NCBI RefSeq assembly: GCF_000372445.1
Contig: NZ_AQUY01000002.1
Location: 275,561 to 339,560, forward strand
Source: Corynebacterium ulceribovis DSM 45146
GTDB lineage: Bacteria; Actinomycetota; Actinomycetes; Mycobacteriales; Mycobacteriaceae
DNA length: 64,000 bases
Reading direction: 5' to 3'
Shown: piece after piece, positions 1 through 10,527 of the stretch
How the letters are laid out: each line of letters begins with the position of its first letter
Numbering within the stretch: position 1 is the first letter of the stretch
The notes under the pieces: generated by a model
Database searches by the model: none
Seen by the model: only the letters and a program-made list of their open reading frames with translations
Told to the model about the DNA's origin: nothing
Position numbers and translations under genes: made by a program

Positions 1-2
1 GC

Positions 3-839
<837 letters not shown>

Positions 840-869
840 TTCGCTTTTTGACGAAAACTTTGACAGTTG

Positions 870-902
870 AGCCGTCAGTTCCCGTCGGGACTGGCGGCTT
901 TT
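870..902 (+). terminator. Rho-independent terminator after mdh
   Basis: Inverted repeat with left arm agccgtcagttccc, loop gtc, right arm gggactggcggct (one unpaired base and one G-T type mismatch), followed by a short T run. It lies 30 bases after the mdh stop and before the valS promoter. Confidence 0.8.
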
Positions 903-958
903 GTCTCGATGGGGCAGGCCAACCACGGCCTTACTTATTCATTAGGGGCGTGACCATC

Positions 959-964
959 TAAACT
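959..964 (+). promoter_or_regulatory. -10 hexamer of valS, predicted leaderless
   Basis: The hexamer taaact ends exactly 7 bases before the GTG of valS, and there is no Shine-Dalgarno-like sequence in between. The transcription start would fall on or next to the start codon. The -35 is not clear. Confidence 0.5.
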
Positions 965-971
965 GGCCAGC

Positions 972-3743
972 GTGACCAACGTTCAGAACTCTGCCTCCGA
1001 AAACGTCAACCGCGCCGACCTCCTGCCAAAAAGCTGGGAGCCAAGCACCGTTGAACAGACGCTCTATGAAGGTTGGGTGAAGTCGGGCTACTTCACCGCC
1101 GACGTGGCTAGCAAGAAGCCACCATTCTCGATGGTGCTGCCACCGCCTAACGTCACTGGCCAGCTGCATATGGGACATGCCCTGGACCACACGATCATGG
1201 ATGTGATGGCCCGCCGGAAGCGGATGCAGGGCTTTGAAGTGTTGTGGCTACCGGGCATGGACCACGCTGGTATCGCCACTCAGACGAAGGTCGAAAAGCA
1301 GCTCAAGGACGAAACCGGCCAGGACCGGTACGACCTTGGCCGAGAGGCTTTCGTCAACAAGGTGTGGGACTGGAAGCACGAATATGGTGACAAGATCACC
1401 AACCAGATGCGCCTTATTGGTGACTCGCTGGACTGGAGCCGCGAACGATTCACCATGGACGATGGCCTGTCCCGTGCGGTGCAGACCATCTTTAAGGAAC
1501 TGTTTGACCGCGGGATGATCTACCGCGCGAACCGGTTGGTGAACTGGTCCCCAGTGCTGCAGACCGCGATTTCTGACATCGAAGTGAAATACGAAGATGT
1601 CGACGGCGAACTGGTGTCCATTCGCTACGGCTCCCTGAACGACGATGAACCACACGTTATTGTCGCCACCACCCGCGTGGAAACAATGCTTGGTGACGTT
1701 GCGGTGGCTGTCCACCCAGACGACGAACGCTACACCGACCTGATCGGTACCGAGCTGCCGCACCCATTCCTGGCAGACCGCACCATGGTTGTGGTCGCCG
1801 ATGACTATGTTGACCCAGAGTTCGGTACCGGCGCAGTGAAGATCACCCCAGCGCACGACCCGAATGACTTTGAACTGGGCCGCCGTCATGACCTGCCAAT
1901 GCCAACCATCATGGATGCCACCGGCAAGATTGCCGACACCGGCACCCAATTCGATGGCATGGACCGTTTCGAAGCCCGGGTGAAAGTGCGCGAAGCACTT
2001 GCGGAACAGGGCCGCATCGTCAAGGAAGTGCGCCCATACGTGCACTCGGTGGGCCACTCGGAGCGTTCCGGCGAGCCAGTTGAGCCACGCCTGTCGCTGC
2101 AGTGGTTCGTGAAGGTGGAACAGCTGGCGAAGATGGCCGGCGACGCAGTCCGCGAAGGCGATATGGTCATTCACCCACAGAGCCAGGAACCACGCTGGTT
2201 CGACTGGGTCGACGACATGCACGACTGGACTATTTCCCGTCAGCTGTGGTGGGGGCACCGCATCCCAATCTGGTACGGACCAGAAGGCGAAATCGTTTGC
2301 GTGGGGCCGGACGACGAAGCCCCAACTGGTGACGGCTGGACCCAAGACCCAGACGTTCTGGACACGTGGTTCTCCTCGGCACTGTGGCCATTTTCCACCA
2401 TGGGTTGGCCAGCACAGACCGAAGACCTCAAGCGGTTCTACCCAACGTCGGTCCTAGTCACTGGCTACGACATCCTGTTCTTCTGGGTCGCTCGCATGAT
2501 GATGTTTGGCACCTTTGTCGCCACCATCGCCGCCGAAAAGGGCGAAGAGCTTGGCAGCGGCCCGGCTATGGAAAATGGTCGCCCAGTGCCACCATTTAAG
2601 GACGTGTTCTTGCACGGGCTTGTGCGTGACGCACAGGGCCGCAAGATGTCGAAGTCGTTGGGCAACGGCATCGACCCATTGGATTGGGTCGAACGTTTCG
2701 GTGCGGACGCATTGCGGTTTACTTTGGCACGAGGTGCGAACCCAGGTTCGGACCTGCCGCTGGGTGAAGACGCAGCGCAGTCATCACGTAACTTCGCCAC
2801 CAAGCTGTACAACGCCACCAAGTTCGCGATGATGAACGGCGCGTACGTCGGTGAACTGCCGGCCCGCGACACCCTCACCGACGCTGACCGCTGGATTCTG
2901 GACCGCTTGGAAACTGTCCGTGCGGAAGTTGACTCCGCCATGGACCGTTACGAGTTCGCTAAGGCACACGAAGCGCTGTACCACTTCGCATGGGACGAAG
3001 TGTGCGACTGGTACCTAGAAATGACCAAGTCTGACTTCCCATTCAACTTGGAGGAAGCCACCGCAGCGCAGCTTGAACGCGCTGCCTCCACCCGCTTGGT
3101 GCTTGGTCGGGTATTGGAAACTTTGCTGCGGATGCTGCACCCATCCATGCCATTCGTCACCGAAACTCTGTGGAAGGCACTGGTGAACGGCTCTGACGTC
3201 ATCGACTCGGAGTCTCTCGTGGTGAGCCAGTGGCCAGACGCGTCCATGACGAACGGTGGTGTCCCGACGGATGAAGATGCCGCCCGCCGCATGGCTTTCG
3301 TCGAAAAGCTCGTCACTGAAGTCCGTCGTTTCCGCAACGACCAAGGCGTCAAACCAAGCCAGCGCGTACCGGCTCGCATTGACTTTGCCGCAGTGGATCT
3401 GGTGGCGCAGGAAGATATGGTCCGCTCCCTGGCACGCCTGGAGCAGCCTGCTGACGATTTTGTGGCAACTGCTTCGATTGAACTGCGCCTCGGCGACACC
3501 ACCCTGACTGTGGATCTGGACACCTCCGGTACCGTCGACATTGCTGCTGAACGCAAGCGTCTGGAGAAGGACTTGGCCACCCAGCAGAAGGAGCTGGAGA
3601 CTGCGCAGAAGAAGCTGGCGAATGAAAACTTCCTAGCGAAGGCCCCAGAAGCCGTGGTGCAGAAGATTCGCACTCGTCAGGAAGTTGCAGAGCAGGAAGT
3701 TGCGCGAATCACGGCGCGTCTGGAGGGACTGCCGAAACAATGA
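972..3743 (+). CDS. valS: Valyl-tRNA synthetase
   Basis: Class Ia aminoacyl-tRNA synthetase charging tRNA-Val with valine in the cytosol. The 923-residue length is normal for ValS. The HIGH-type motif is HMGH at residues 66-69, preceded by the ValS signature PPPNVTGQL, and the KMSKS loop is at about 558-562 ([11 protein letters not shown]). The CP1 editing domain is present ([11 protein letters not shown] and [15 protein letters not shown]). The last ~65 residues are a charged coiled coil ([18 protein letters not shown]) typical of ValS. The GTG start is supported by the -10 hexamer 7 bases upstream and the absence of a ribosome-binding site, so translation is probably leaderless. The stop overlaps folC (ATGA), so the two genes are cotranscribed and probably translationally coupled. 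Confidence 0.97.
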   Translation: MTNVQNSASENVNRADLLPKSWEPSTVEQTLYEGWVKSGYFTADVASKKPPFSMVLPPPNVTGQLHMGHALDHTIMDVMARRKRMQGFEVLWLPGMDHAGIATQTKVEKQLKDETGQDRYDLGREAFVNKVWDWKHEYGDKITNQMRLIGDSLDWSRERFTMDDGLSRAVQTIFKELFDRGMIYRANRLVNWSPVLQTAISDIEVKYEDVDGELVSIRYGSLNDDEPHVIVATTRVETMLGDVAVAVHPDDERYTDLIGTELPHPFLADRTMVVVADDYVDPEFGTGAVKITPAHDPNDFELGRRHDLPMPTIMDATGKIADTGTQFDGMDRFEARVKVREALAEQGRIVKEVRPYVHSVGHSERSGEPVEPRLSLQWFVKVEQLAKMAGDAVREGDMVIHPQSQEPRWFDWVDDMHDWTISRQLWWGHRIPIWYGPEGEIVCVGPDDEAPTGDGWTQDPDVLDTWFSSALWPFSTMGWPAQTEDLKRFYPTSVLVTGYDILFFWVARMMMFGTFVATIAAEKGEELGSGPAMENGRPVPPFKDVFLHGLVRDAQGRKMSKSLGNGIDPLDWVERFGADALRFTLARGANPGSDLPLGEDAAQSSRNFATKLYNATKFAMMNGAYVGELPARDTLTDADRWILDRLETVRAEVDSAMDRYEFAKAHEALYHFAWDEVCDWYLEMTKSDFPFNLEEATAAQLERAASTRLVLGRVLETLLRMLHPSMPFVTETLWKALVNGSDVIDSESLVVSQWPDASMTNGGVPTDEDAARRMAFVEKLVTEVRRFRNDQGVKPSQRVPARIDFAAVDLVAQEDMVRSLARLEQPADDFVATASIELRLGDTTLTVDLDTSGTVDIAAERKRLEKDLATQQKELETAQKKLANENFLAKAPEAVVQKIRTRQEVAEQEVARITARLEGLPKQ

Positions 3744-5605
3744 GTAAGCGTAACCCAGCTGAAAACAAGGACTGGTCGAAGGACGGGCTGGAGGAGTACG
3801 GGCCGGTTGGTCGCGGTGACACTCCGCCAGTGCTGAATATTCAGATGCCTAACTCACCGGACCCACTCGACAACTTGGACTTGAATGCCATCGCCGAGTA
3901 CGACGCCGATGAGCTGGCAGACGCCCTCGACCCAGAGGTATTGGCGGCGCTGAGCCCGCAGGCACTGGCCAAGCTTGGCCTGGAAGAGGCCGCGGCACAA
4001 CTCAAACGCGACCAAGCGGCAGCGGACACCGCCGGTACCGAAGACGCTGAGGACGCTGAGAGTGCGGAAGGCGCGGAAGGAGCAAGGGGCGACGACAACG
4101 CCGCCGGGAAGCTGACGCTAGATAGCGAAGGTCTGACTCTGCCCATCCAGATCGGGGCTGGGCAAGCAGCTGACCCGAATAACCCGATTCCGCAGACCCC
4201 CGTCACCGCTGAAGACCTTGCTGACCTCCAAGAAGTCGAAGCTGAGCTGAATACTCGGTGGAGCGAAGAGAAGATTGACCCGACGCTCGAGCGGATGGAG
4301 CAGCTGGTTGATATTCTCGGCCATCCAGAGCGGTCCTTCCCGTCGGTACATGTTGCCGGCACGAACGGTAAAACCTCGACAGTTCGAATGATTGAGTCAC
4401 TCTGCCGCGCACTGGGGAGCAGCACTGGCCGCACCACCAGCCCGCATCTGCAAACCCCAACGGAACGGATCGCCATTAACGGTGAACCGATCTCCCCTCG
4501 GGAATACGTGGATGCGTGGCGGGAAATCCAGCACGCCGTGGAGTTAGTCGACGAACGTTCCATTGCCGGTGGCGGACCGCGGATGAGCAAATTTGAAGTG
4601 CTTACCGCAATGGCATTTTCGGTATTTGCTGACCGACCAGTTGACGTCGGCATTGTCGAAACCGGCATGGGTGGCGCATGGGATGCGACCAATGTGATGG
4701 ACGGCGATGTCGCAGTCATCACCCCCATTGGTTATGACCACATGGACTACCTAGGGGAGACCCTGACGGATATCGCCACGGAGAAGGCCGGCATCATCAA
4801 GTCCCGCTGGGATATGGATGACTTGTTGGCGCCGCCCGACAACGTCGTCATTGTCGCCGCGCAGGAAGCGGAAGCGATGTCGGTGATTTTGCACCGCGCG
4901 CAGGAAGTCGATGCGTCGGTGGCACGAGCTGGCAGCGAGTTCGGCGTGCTGGAACGGCGCATGGCAGTCGGTGGGCAGGAGCTTACTATTCGTGGTCTCG
5001 GTGGCGAGTACACGGACATCTTCTTGTCGCTCTCCGGTGCCCACCAGGCGGATAATGCTGCAGTGGCGCTCGCCGCTGTCGAAGCGCTGTTTGGCATGGG
5101 TTCTGGCCGCATGTTGGACATTGATGCGGTCCGGATGGGGTTTGCCCAAGTTGAATCGCCGGGCCGGTTGGAGCGGGTCCGCTCGACACCATCGGTGTTC
5201 GTTGATGCCACCCACAATCCACATGGCGCTCAAGCCCTGGCAACCTCTATCGAAGAGGAGTTTGAGTTCCGACGCCTCATCGGTGTGGTCGGTGTACTGG
5301 GCGACAAGGATGCCCGCGGGATCCTGCTAGCCCTTGAACCAATCTTGGATGAAGTCGTGATCACCCAAACTTCGTCACCACGCGCCTTGGACACCTACCA
5401 CCTTGCCGACCTGGCACGGGAAGTATTCGGTGAGGAACGGGTACACACGGTGGAAAACCTGCCGGGGGCAGTTGAATTGGCCATCGCTTTGGCTGAAGAT
5501 ACAGAGTTAGAAGGCGAAATCGTCTCCGGCTCCGGTGTGCTGATTACCGGCTCCGTGGTCACGGCCGGGGAAGCGCGGACCTTGTTCGGAAAGGAACCAA
5601 AATGA
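3740..5605 (+). CDS. folC: Folylpolyglutamate/dihydrofolate synthase with long acidic N-terminal extension
   Basis: Mur-ligase-family enzyme that adds glutamate to dihydropteroate and/or folates. The catalytic part begins near residue 165. It has the P-loop [12 protein letters not shown] (about 205-216), [14 protein letters not shown], the [13 protein letters not shown] stretch and the C-terminal [13 protein letters not shown]. The protein has 621 residues against about 430-510 for most FolC. The extra ~160 residues are acidic and alanine-rich, with a low-complexity run ([15 protein letters not shown]) and the motif YGPVGRG at residues 20-26. The start is fixed by the ATGA overlap with valS, so the extension is genuinely in frame. 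The gene ends with an ATGA overlap onto the next membrane protein gene, a conserved actinobacterial neighbour. Confidence 0.93.
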   Translation: MSKRNPAENKDWSKDGLEEYGPVGRGDTPPVLNIQMPNSPDPLDNLDLNAIAEYDADELADALDPEVLAALSPQALAKLGLEEAAAQLKRDQAAADTAGTEDAEDAESAEGAEGARGDDNAAGKLTLDSEGLTLPIQIGAGQAADPNNPIPQTPVTAEDLADLQEVEAELNTRWSEEKIDPTLERMEQLVDILGHPERSFPSVHVAGTNGKTSTVRMIESLCRALGSSTGRTTSPHLQTPTERIAINGEPISPREYVDAWREIQHAVELVDERSIAGGGPRMSKFEVLTAMAFSVFADRPVDVGIVETGMGGAWDATNVMDGDVAVITPIGYDHMDYLGETLTDIATEKAGIIKSRWDMDDLLAPPDNVVIVAAQEAEAMSVILHRAQEVDASVARAGSEFGVLERRMAVGGQELTIRGLGGEYTDIFLSLSGAHQADNAAVALAAVEALFGMGSGRMLDIDAVRMGFAQVESPGRLERVRSTPSVFVDATHNPHGAQALATSIEEEFEFRRLIGVVGVLGDKDARGILLALEPILDEVVITQTSSPRALDTYHLADLAREVFGEERVHTVENLPGAVELAIALAEDTELEGEIVSGSGVLITGSVVTAGEARTLFGKEPK

Positions 5606-6096
5606 CCCAAGGCGACGCAGATAACGCGCGATTTTCTTCCATTGAAGACGAACTAGCTGCCTATCGTTCTGGTGAGGACCTCTCCGAAGGCGGCAAATAT
5701 GGTCCGCTCGGCAAGGGTCACGCACCGGCGAAGGACCCGCTAAAGGGGCTGCGTGGTGTGCTGGCTGGCACCTTGGTGCTGGAAGCGATTTGTATTCTGC
5801 TGGTGCTCACCGTGATTTCCCGTGTCGATGAAGGTGCTTCCTGGTCGACGTTCAACATGGTGTACGTCACGGTGCTCGGGGTCGGCATGTTTGTTGCCGC
5901 CGGATTCCAGGGCCGCAAGTGGGCGATTCCAGTGGATATTGCGCTGCAGGTGCTTGCAGTGGGTGGGTTCATTGTGCATCCGTCGATGGGCGTAGTTGGG
6001 TTGGTATTCGCCGCGGTGTGGGCGTACATCCTCTACCTGCGCAAGCAGCTCATTGAGCGGATGGAAAAAGGCATGCTGGTCACGCAGCACATTTAG
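5602..6096 (+). CDS. DUF4233-type small membrane protein
   Basis: A 164-residue protein whose function is unknown. Residues 1-45 are polar and include the motif YGPLGKG. They are followed by four predicted membrane helices (around GVLAGTLVLEAICILLVLTV, FNMVYVTVLGVGMFVAAGF, IPVDIALQVLAVGGFIV and MGVVGLVFAAVWAYILYL) and a short charged tail. Size, topology and position directly after folC, with an ATGA overlap, match the DUF4233 family found behind folC across Actinobacteria. It is probably translated by coupling with folC. No catalytic residues can be assigned. Confidence 0.85.
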   Translation: MTQGDADNARFSSIEDELAAYRSGEDLSEGGKYGPLGKGHAPAKDPLKGLRGVLAGTLVLEAICILLVLTVISRVDEGASWSTFNMVYVTVLGVGMFVAAGFQGRKWAIPVDIALQVLAVGGFIVHPSMGVVGLVFAAVWAYILYLRKQLIERMEKGMLVTQHI

Positions 6097-6174
6097 CTGA
6101 GCACTTGTGGCCCAGCTCAACCGGTACAGCCCGACCGTCCCAGCACATCTGCGGGGGGCAACGCATGACCATGT

Positions 6175-6203
6175 CCTGCGGGGTTTTTCCGACCATGTAA
6201 GCT
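6175..6203 (+). promoter_or_regulatory. Predicted ndk promoter, leaderless
   Basis: A -35-like ctgcgg (6175-6180), a 17-base spacer and a -10 taagct (6198-6203). The hexamer ends 7 bases before the ndk ATG with no ribosome-binding site between, so the mRNA should begin at the start codon. Confidence 0.5.
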
Positions 6204-6210
6204 ATTCGAC

Positions 6211-6621
6211 ATGACTGAGCGTACTCTCATCCTGATTAAGCCAGACGGTGTCAAGCGTGGTCTGGTCGGCGAAATCATTGCCCGCATCGAGCGCAAGGGC
6301 CTGACCCTGACTGCTCTGGACCTGCGCGTCACCGACCGCGCTACCGCCGAAAAGCACTACGAAGAGCACACCGACAAGCCGTTCTTCGGCGACCTGGTGG
6401 ACTTCATCACCTCCGCACCACTGGTTGCTGGTGTTGTGGAAGGCCCACGTGCCATCGAGGCATGGCGCCAGCTGGCTGGCGGCACTGACCCAGTGTCGAA
6501 GGCAACCCCAGGCACCATCCGCGGCGACTTCGCACTGGAAGTTTCCGAAAACGTTGTGCACGGTTCCGACTCCCCAGAGTCCGCAGAACGCGAAATCGGC
6601 ATTTGGTTCCCAAACCTGTAA
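6211..6621 (+). CDS. ndk: Nucleoside diphosphate kinase
   Basis: Transfers the gamma-phosphate between nucleoside triphosphates and diphosphates through a phosphohistidine intermediate, in the cytosol. The 136-residue length is full length. The N-terminus [20 protein letters not shown] and the active-site motif [16 protein letters not shown], with the catalytic His in VHGSD, are both intact. Seven of eight prolines use CCA, as in other highly expressed genes here. It is a single-gene unit, with a leaderless-type promoter before it and a hairpin terminator after it. Confidence 0.97.
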   Translation: MTERTLILIKPDGVKRGLVGEIIARIERKGLTLTALDLRVTDRATAEKHYEEHTDKPFFGDLVDFITSAPLVAGVVEGPRAIEAWRQLAGGTDPVSKATPGTIRGDFALEVSENVVHGSDSPESAEREIGIWFPNL

Positions 6622-6663
6622 CAGCACTTTGACGCTGGCCGCGATGGCCACGCGTGGTGCGCC

Positions 6664-6722
6664 ATCCGCCTGAAGCTCGTCCCAGGGCACCATCCCCGGA
6701 CAGCTTTCAGGCGGATTTTTTG
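6664..6722 (+). terminator. Rho-independent terminator after ndk
   Basis: Arms atccgcctgaagct and agctttcaggcggat pair over 14 bp with one bulged base, and a run of six T follows. The loop of about 25 bases is long but may fold internally. Confidence 0.75.
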
Positions 6723-6918
6723 CTTTCAGTCATGGCAGTGAAAGGCCCCGAGTCAGTTCTGTGCCACAATGGGGACAGCCCGAATCTGTTCGCTCCGCTG
6801 CTGCGGAATCGCTGAAACGATTTCGGCTGATTGAGGCTTGAAGAAGAACTGAAAAATACGCTCGTGTGGCGGCGGCAATGGTGGCCAGCGCCCGGGCGAC
6901 AACCAAAAGGAGCCATAA

Positions 6919-9900
6919 GTGGCGCTACCTGAAGTACCAAAAACTGCACCTGAATTGAATCGCGAGGAACTGCCCGAAAAGCAGCGCGTATATAGCCTGG
7001 CCAAGCAGATCGGGCTGACCTCGAAGGAACTGTTGCAGGTCATCCAGGAAGCTGGAATCTCCGGCAAAGTGGCCTCATCCACACTGACTTTGGCTGAGCA
7101 GAACTCGGTGCTCGATACCCTGCTCGCCGCCGACACCGCGGCAGCAGCGCCAGAGAAGGCAGCAGCGCCAGAGAAGGCAGCAGCGCCGGAGAAGGTAGAA
7201 GAAGCAGCAGAAGAAGAACAAAAAGAAGAGCGTATTGACGATAATCAGCCGGAGTCCTCGGAGTCCGCGCATGCTGCCGACACGCCCGAGGAATCGAACC
7301 AGGACGCAGTCGACAACCCGCTCGTTGAGCTGATTGCGGAAGCGGAAGAGGACGGCTCGTTGTCAGAGGTCCTCTCCGACATCACTCCACCGCCACCAGC
7401 AGAACCTCAAGCTGCCGGACCAGTGTTCCAGGCCCCAGTTTTCTCTGCACCGACATTCACCGCGCCGCAGGCACCAACGGCAACTGACGTTGCAGCAGCG
7501 CCAGGTGAGAGCAGCGTTCAGCCGGAACGCAGTACCGAAGCTTCCGACAGTACGGATGAGAAGCAAACCGAATCCGGTGCCGACACCACAGAGGATTCTG
7601 GCAGCCAGGACGGTGGCAAGCGTCGTCGCCGCGGCTCTCGCGGCCGTGGCCGTGGCCGCGGCTCCCAGTCCGCCAACCGCCGTGAAGATGACACCTCGCA
7701 TGCAGCAGGCGCTGGTGACCAGGAACCGGAGATCGAGGAGATTTCCGAACCGAAAGCCATCCAGGGTTCTACCCGGATGGAGGCACAGCGTCGCCGCCGG
7801 ATGCAGCGCAAGGCTGCGGAAGACCGGCCAGCGATTTTGTCGGAGGCTGAGTTCCTCGCTCGCCGCGAATCGGTGCAGCGCCGCATGGTTGTCCGAGACC
7901 GGAAGCGTCGCCATGGCCTAGGCAACAGCAATGGTGAAATCATCACGCAGATCGGCGTGTTGGAAGATGACCTGCTGGTGGAACACTTTGTTGCTACCTC
8001 TGAACAGGCGTCCCAGGTGGGCAACATCTACCTCGGCCGAGTCCAGAATGTGCTGCCAAGCATGGAAGCTGCATTCATCGATATCGGAACGGGCCGCAAT
8101 GGTGTGCTCTACGCCGGTGAACTGGATTGGCGTGCCTTCGGTAAAGCCGGACGTTCGCGCAAGATTGAGAAGGCACTGAAGTCCGGCGACCAGGTTTTGG
8201 TTCAGGTAACCAAGGACCCGATCGGCCATAAGGGTGCTCGACTGTCGACGCAGATTTCCTTGGCGGGCCGCTTCTTGGTGTACGTGCCTAACGGCCGTAG
8301 CGCCGGTATTTCCCGGAAGCTCCCAGCCCCAGAACGCAAGCGCTTGAAGTCCATTTTGCGTGCCGTCGTTGCTGAGGACACGGGCATTATTATTCGGACA
8401 GCAGCTGAGGGCGTCGAAAAGCAAAAAATTGAACGGGATGTGCAGCGCCTGGCCAATATCTGGGAAGACGTGCAGCAGCGCACGGAAACCGAGATGGCGT
8501 CGAAGGGTGCCAAGCCGGTCCTGATGTATGAGGAGCCGGACACACTGATCAAGGTGGTTCGGGACCTGTTTACAGAGGACTTCGACCAGCTCATTGTGGA
8601 GGGGGAGCGGTCGTGGAACACGGTGCAGGACTACGTCCACACGGTAGCGCCGGACTTGGAGGAGCGCCTAGAGCGTTACTACCCGGAGCAGCACAATGGC
8701 GCGGATGTGTTTGAGCATCACCGCATTGATGAGCAGATTGCGAAGGCCCTGGAGCGCAAGGTCTGGCTGCCATCGGGCGGCACGTTGGTCATTGACCGTA
8801 CTGAAGCAATGACGGTTATTGACGTCAACACCGGCAAGTTCACCGGTACGGGCGGCAACCTGGAGGAAACCGTCACGGCGAATAACTTGGAAGCGGCGGA
8901 GGAAATTGTCCGCCAGATGCGGTTGCGTGACCTTGGCGGCATGATCGTTGTCGACTTTATTGACATGGTGCTGCCGGAGAACCAGGAGCTGGTGCTGCGT
9001 CGCCTGCGGGAGTTCCTTGGCCGAGACCGCACTCGCCACCAAGTCAGTGAGGTGACGTCGCTGGGGCTGGTGCAGATGACACGGAAGAAGCTGGGCACTG
9101 GCCTGTTGGAGACGTTCGCGACGCCATGTACGGCTTGTGGTGGCCGCGGGTTGATTCTGCATGAGGAGCCGATTCAGGAGGAGACCGAGGATGAGCGGCC
9201 GTCGCGTCGGGAGCGGCCACGTCGTCGGGGCAAGCGTCCGAATCAGGATCCGAAGGAGCATCCAGCAGCGTTGGCGATGACGCACCATGACGAGGACAGC
9301 GATGCGGGCGATGCGCCTACTACCGCCGACACCACTGCGGCTGCCACTGTTGATGCCACTGCGGCTGCCACTGTTGATGCCGCTGCGGCTGCCGTTGATC
9401 CTGCCGATGCCCCTGTTCCTGCCGAGTCCCACAAGCCGGAGGGCCGTCGTCGTCGCCGCGTGACCCGCAAGTCGAATAGCGCTGGCTCGTCGGTGGCGGA
9501 GATCGCCGCGGAAGCTGTTGCTGCAGCTGACGAAGCCGATCCGGATGAGCCATCGGGCGCCAACTACGTTCCGGAAGCAGATTTCGTTGTTGACCTGCGC
9601 GAGGACCGTGAAGATAAGGGAGGGCGTACGGTTCGCCGTCGTCGGACTCGTTCCGGTCGGCGGGGCACAACGTCAGTGCTTGTTGACGATGCGAAGCAAC
9701 GGAAGCAGCAGGCTGAGCAAGTCGCTACTGAGGACGAGGAAGCATCAGCGAAGTCGGAGGATAAGCCAAACGCTAAGTCTGCGGCTCCGGTGCAGCAGAC
9801 GGTGGGGCGTCGCCGCCGCCGCGTGCGGGTATCCCGCGAGTTTGAGCAGTCAGCCGCGCAAGCTAAGCCAAAGTCTGAGGGCAAGCCGAAGGCAGAGGCT

Positions 9901-10371
9901 GAACCAGCGGCTTCCTATGAGGAGCAGCTGGCGGAGTTTGAGAAGTCGCCGCGCCGTAAGCGCCGTACTCGCGGCCGTTCAGCGTCGGACTTCCCACCGC
10001 AGCCAGAAGCAGAAACACAGCCAGAAGCAGAAACGCAGCCAGAGGCAGAAACGCGGCCGGAAGAGAAGCCAACAGCGAAGGCAAAACCAGCTGTCGAGGA
10101 GAAGGCTGCTGATGCGAAACCTGCGGAGGAACAAGCCGCTGCTATTACCCGTAGCCGTCGGGGTCGTCGGACCGTGCGCCGGGTGACAAGCACTTCGTCG
10201 AAGCAGTCGGGATCACGTCGTCGACAAGCGCCAAAGGCGGACGCCACGGCAACGCCGAAGGGGGCTGACCACGCCGAGGTGAAGTCCACCGACACGGCAG
10301 CTGAAGCACCTGCCACGGTGAACGTACAGCGACGGGGACGTGGCGGTCGTCGAGTCGTGCGACGCGGTTAG
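6919..10371 (+). CDS. rne: Ribonuclease E/G family endoribonuclease
   Basis: Endoribonuclease for mRNA turnover and rRNA/tRNA maturation. GTG start with aaggag 7 bases upstream. Residues 23-72 (RVYSLAKQIGLTSKELLQVI and following) resemble the IF2 N-terminal domain. A long disordered acidic/basic region runs to about 330. The S1-like domain starts near 367 (GNIYLGRVQNVLPSMEAAFID). The DNase I-like catalytic part has DVNTGKFTG at about 635 and VVDFIDM near 678, matching the two Mg-binding aspartates of E. coli RNase E. The zinc-link motif CTACGG is at about 738. The last ~370 residues are an arginine/glutamate/alanine-rich tail with several basic blocks (GRRRRRV types), probably for RNA or partner binding. 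Three in-frame tandem repeats sit in the disordered parts. Layout agrees with actinobacterial RNase E, where catalysis is central. Confidence 0.95.
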   Translation: MALPEVPKTAPELNREELPEKQRVYSLAKQIGLTSKELLQVIQEAGISGKVASSTLTLAEQNSVLDTLLAADTAAAAPEKAAAPEKAAAPEKVEEAAEEEQKEERIDDNQPESSESAHAADTPEESNQDAVDNPLVELIAEAEEDGSLSEVLSDITPPPPAEPQAAGPVFQAPVFSAPTFTAPQAPTATDVAAAPGESSVQPERSTEASDSTDEKQTESGADTTEDSGSQDGGKRRRRGSRGRGRGRGSQSANRREDDTSHAAGAGDQEPEIEEISEPKAIQGSTRMEAQRRRRMQRKAAEDRPAILSEAEFLARRESVQRRMVVRDRKRRHGLGNSNGEIITQIGVLEDDLLVEHFVATSEQASQVGNIYLGRVQNVLPSMEAAFIDIGTGRNGVLYAGELDWRAFGKAGRSRKIEKALKSGDQVLVQVTKDPIGHKGARLSTQISLAGRFLVYVPNGRSAGISRKLPAPERKRLKSILRAVVAEDTGIIIRTAAEGVEKQKIERDVQRLANIWEDVQQRTETEMASKGAKPVLMYEEPDTLIKVVRDLFTEDFDQLIVEGERSWNTVQDYVHTVAPDLEERLERYYPEQHNGADVFEHHRIDEQIAKALERKVWLPSGGTLVIDRTEAMTVIDVNTGKFTGTGGNLEETVTANNLEAAEEIVRQMRLRDLGGMIVVDFIDMVLPENQELVLRRLREFLGRDRTRHQVSEVTSLGLVQMTRKKLGTGLLETFATPCTACGGRGLILHEEPIQEETEDERPSRRERPRRRGKRPNQDPKEHPAALAMTHHDEDSDAGDAPTTADTTAAATVDATAAATVDAAAAAVDPADAPVPAESHKPEGRRRRRVTRKSNSAGSSVAEIAAEAVAAADEADPDEPSGANYVPEADFVVDLREDREDKGGRTVRRRRTRSGRRGTTSVLVDDAKQRKQQAEQVATEDEEASAKSEDKPNAKSAAPVQQTVGRRRRRVRVSREFEQSAAQAKPKSEGKPKAEAEPAASYEEQLAEFEKSPRRKRRTRGRSASDFPPQPEAETQPEAETQPEAETRPEEKPTAKAKPAVEEKAADAKPAEEQAAAITRSRRGRRTVRRVTSTSSKQSGSRRRQAPKADATATPKGADHAEVKSTDTAAEAPATVNVQRRGRGGRRVVRRG
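7141..7194 (+). repeat. Three tandem 18-bp units in rne (AAAPEK)
   Basis: Three head-to-tail copies of gcagcagcgccagagaag, the third with one change, encoding repeated AAAPEK in the disordered linker just after the IF2-N-like domain. Copy number can vary without frameshift. Confidence 0.9.
9334..9399 (+). repeat. Tandem 24-bp units in rne (TAAATVDA)
   Basis: Two identical 24-bp copies beginning actgcggctgccactgttga, then a partial third (gctgcggctgccgttgat), encoding TAAATVDA-type repeats in the C-terminal tail. Confidence 0.85.
10003..10056 (+). repeat. Three tandem 18-bp units in rne (PEAETQ)
   Basis: Three copies of ccagaagcagaaacgcag with one or two differences each, encoding PEAETQ-PEAETQ-PEAETR in the acidic stretch of the tail. 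Confidence 0.9.
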
Positions 10372-10380
10372 CTCAAAACC

Positions 10381-10403
10381 CGCTGCTAGTAGCGATTTTT
10401 GTT
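10381..10403 (+). terminator. Possible weak terminator after rne
   Basis: A short hairpin (cgct...agcg around gctagt) followed by atttttgtttt, 10 bases after the rne stop. The stem is only 4-5 bp, so termination would be partial; the T-rich part also overlaps the -35 of the rplU promoter. Confidence 0.35.
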
Positions 10404-10426
10404 TTCGTTATGGTAGCGGGTACAGT
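10399..10426 (+). promoter_or_regulatory. Predicted rplU-rpmA promoter
   Basis: -35-like ttgttt (10399-10404), a 16-base spacer, -10 tacagt (10421-10426). This would give a leader of about 160 bases before rplU, long enough for a regulatory structure and containing a short upstream ORF at 10486. Confidence 0.4.
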
Positions 10427-10485
10427 GAACGAGTCGCAGTTCCGATCCTCATGCGCGCCGATTTTCGGTGAAGCGTGGAGTTGCC

Positions 10486-10527
10486 ATGCGCAAATGTGCG
10501 AGATGGTGGCCGGAATGCAAATTTTAG
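10486..10527 (+). CDS. Possible 13-codon leader peptide upstream of rplU
   Basis: ATG with ggag 5 bases upstream opens a 13-codon frame reading MRKCARWWPECKF, which ends in TAG 63 bases before rplU. It has a Trp-Trp pair and two Cys. No known leader peptide is recognised, and a chance ORF is quite possible. If translated, it could be an attenuation or stalling peptide for the L21-L27 operon. Confidence 0.25.
   Translation: MRKCARWWPECKF

Noticed and set aside
1248-2345. 365-codon minus-strand ORF inside valS
   Set aside because: Entirely inside a clear ValS gene, no family motif, composition as expected from the complementary strand.
6097-6210. Rho-independent terminator between the DUF4233 gene and ndk
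   Set aside because: There is a G-rich run followed by ttttt, but I could not find a complementary left arm.
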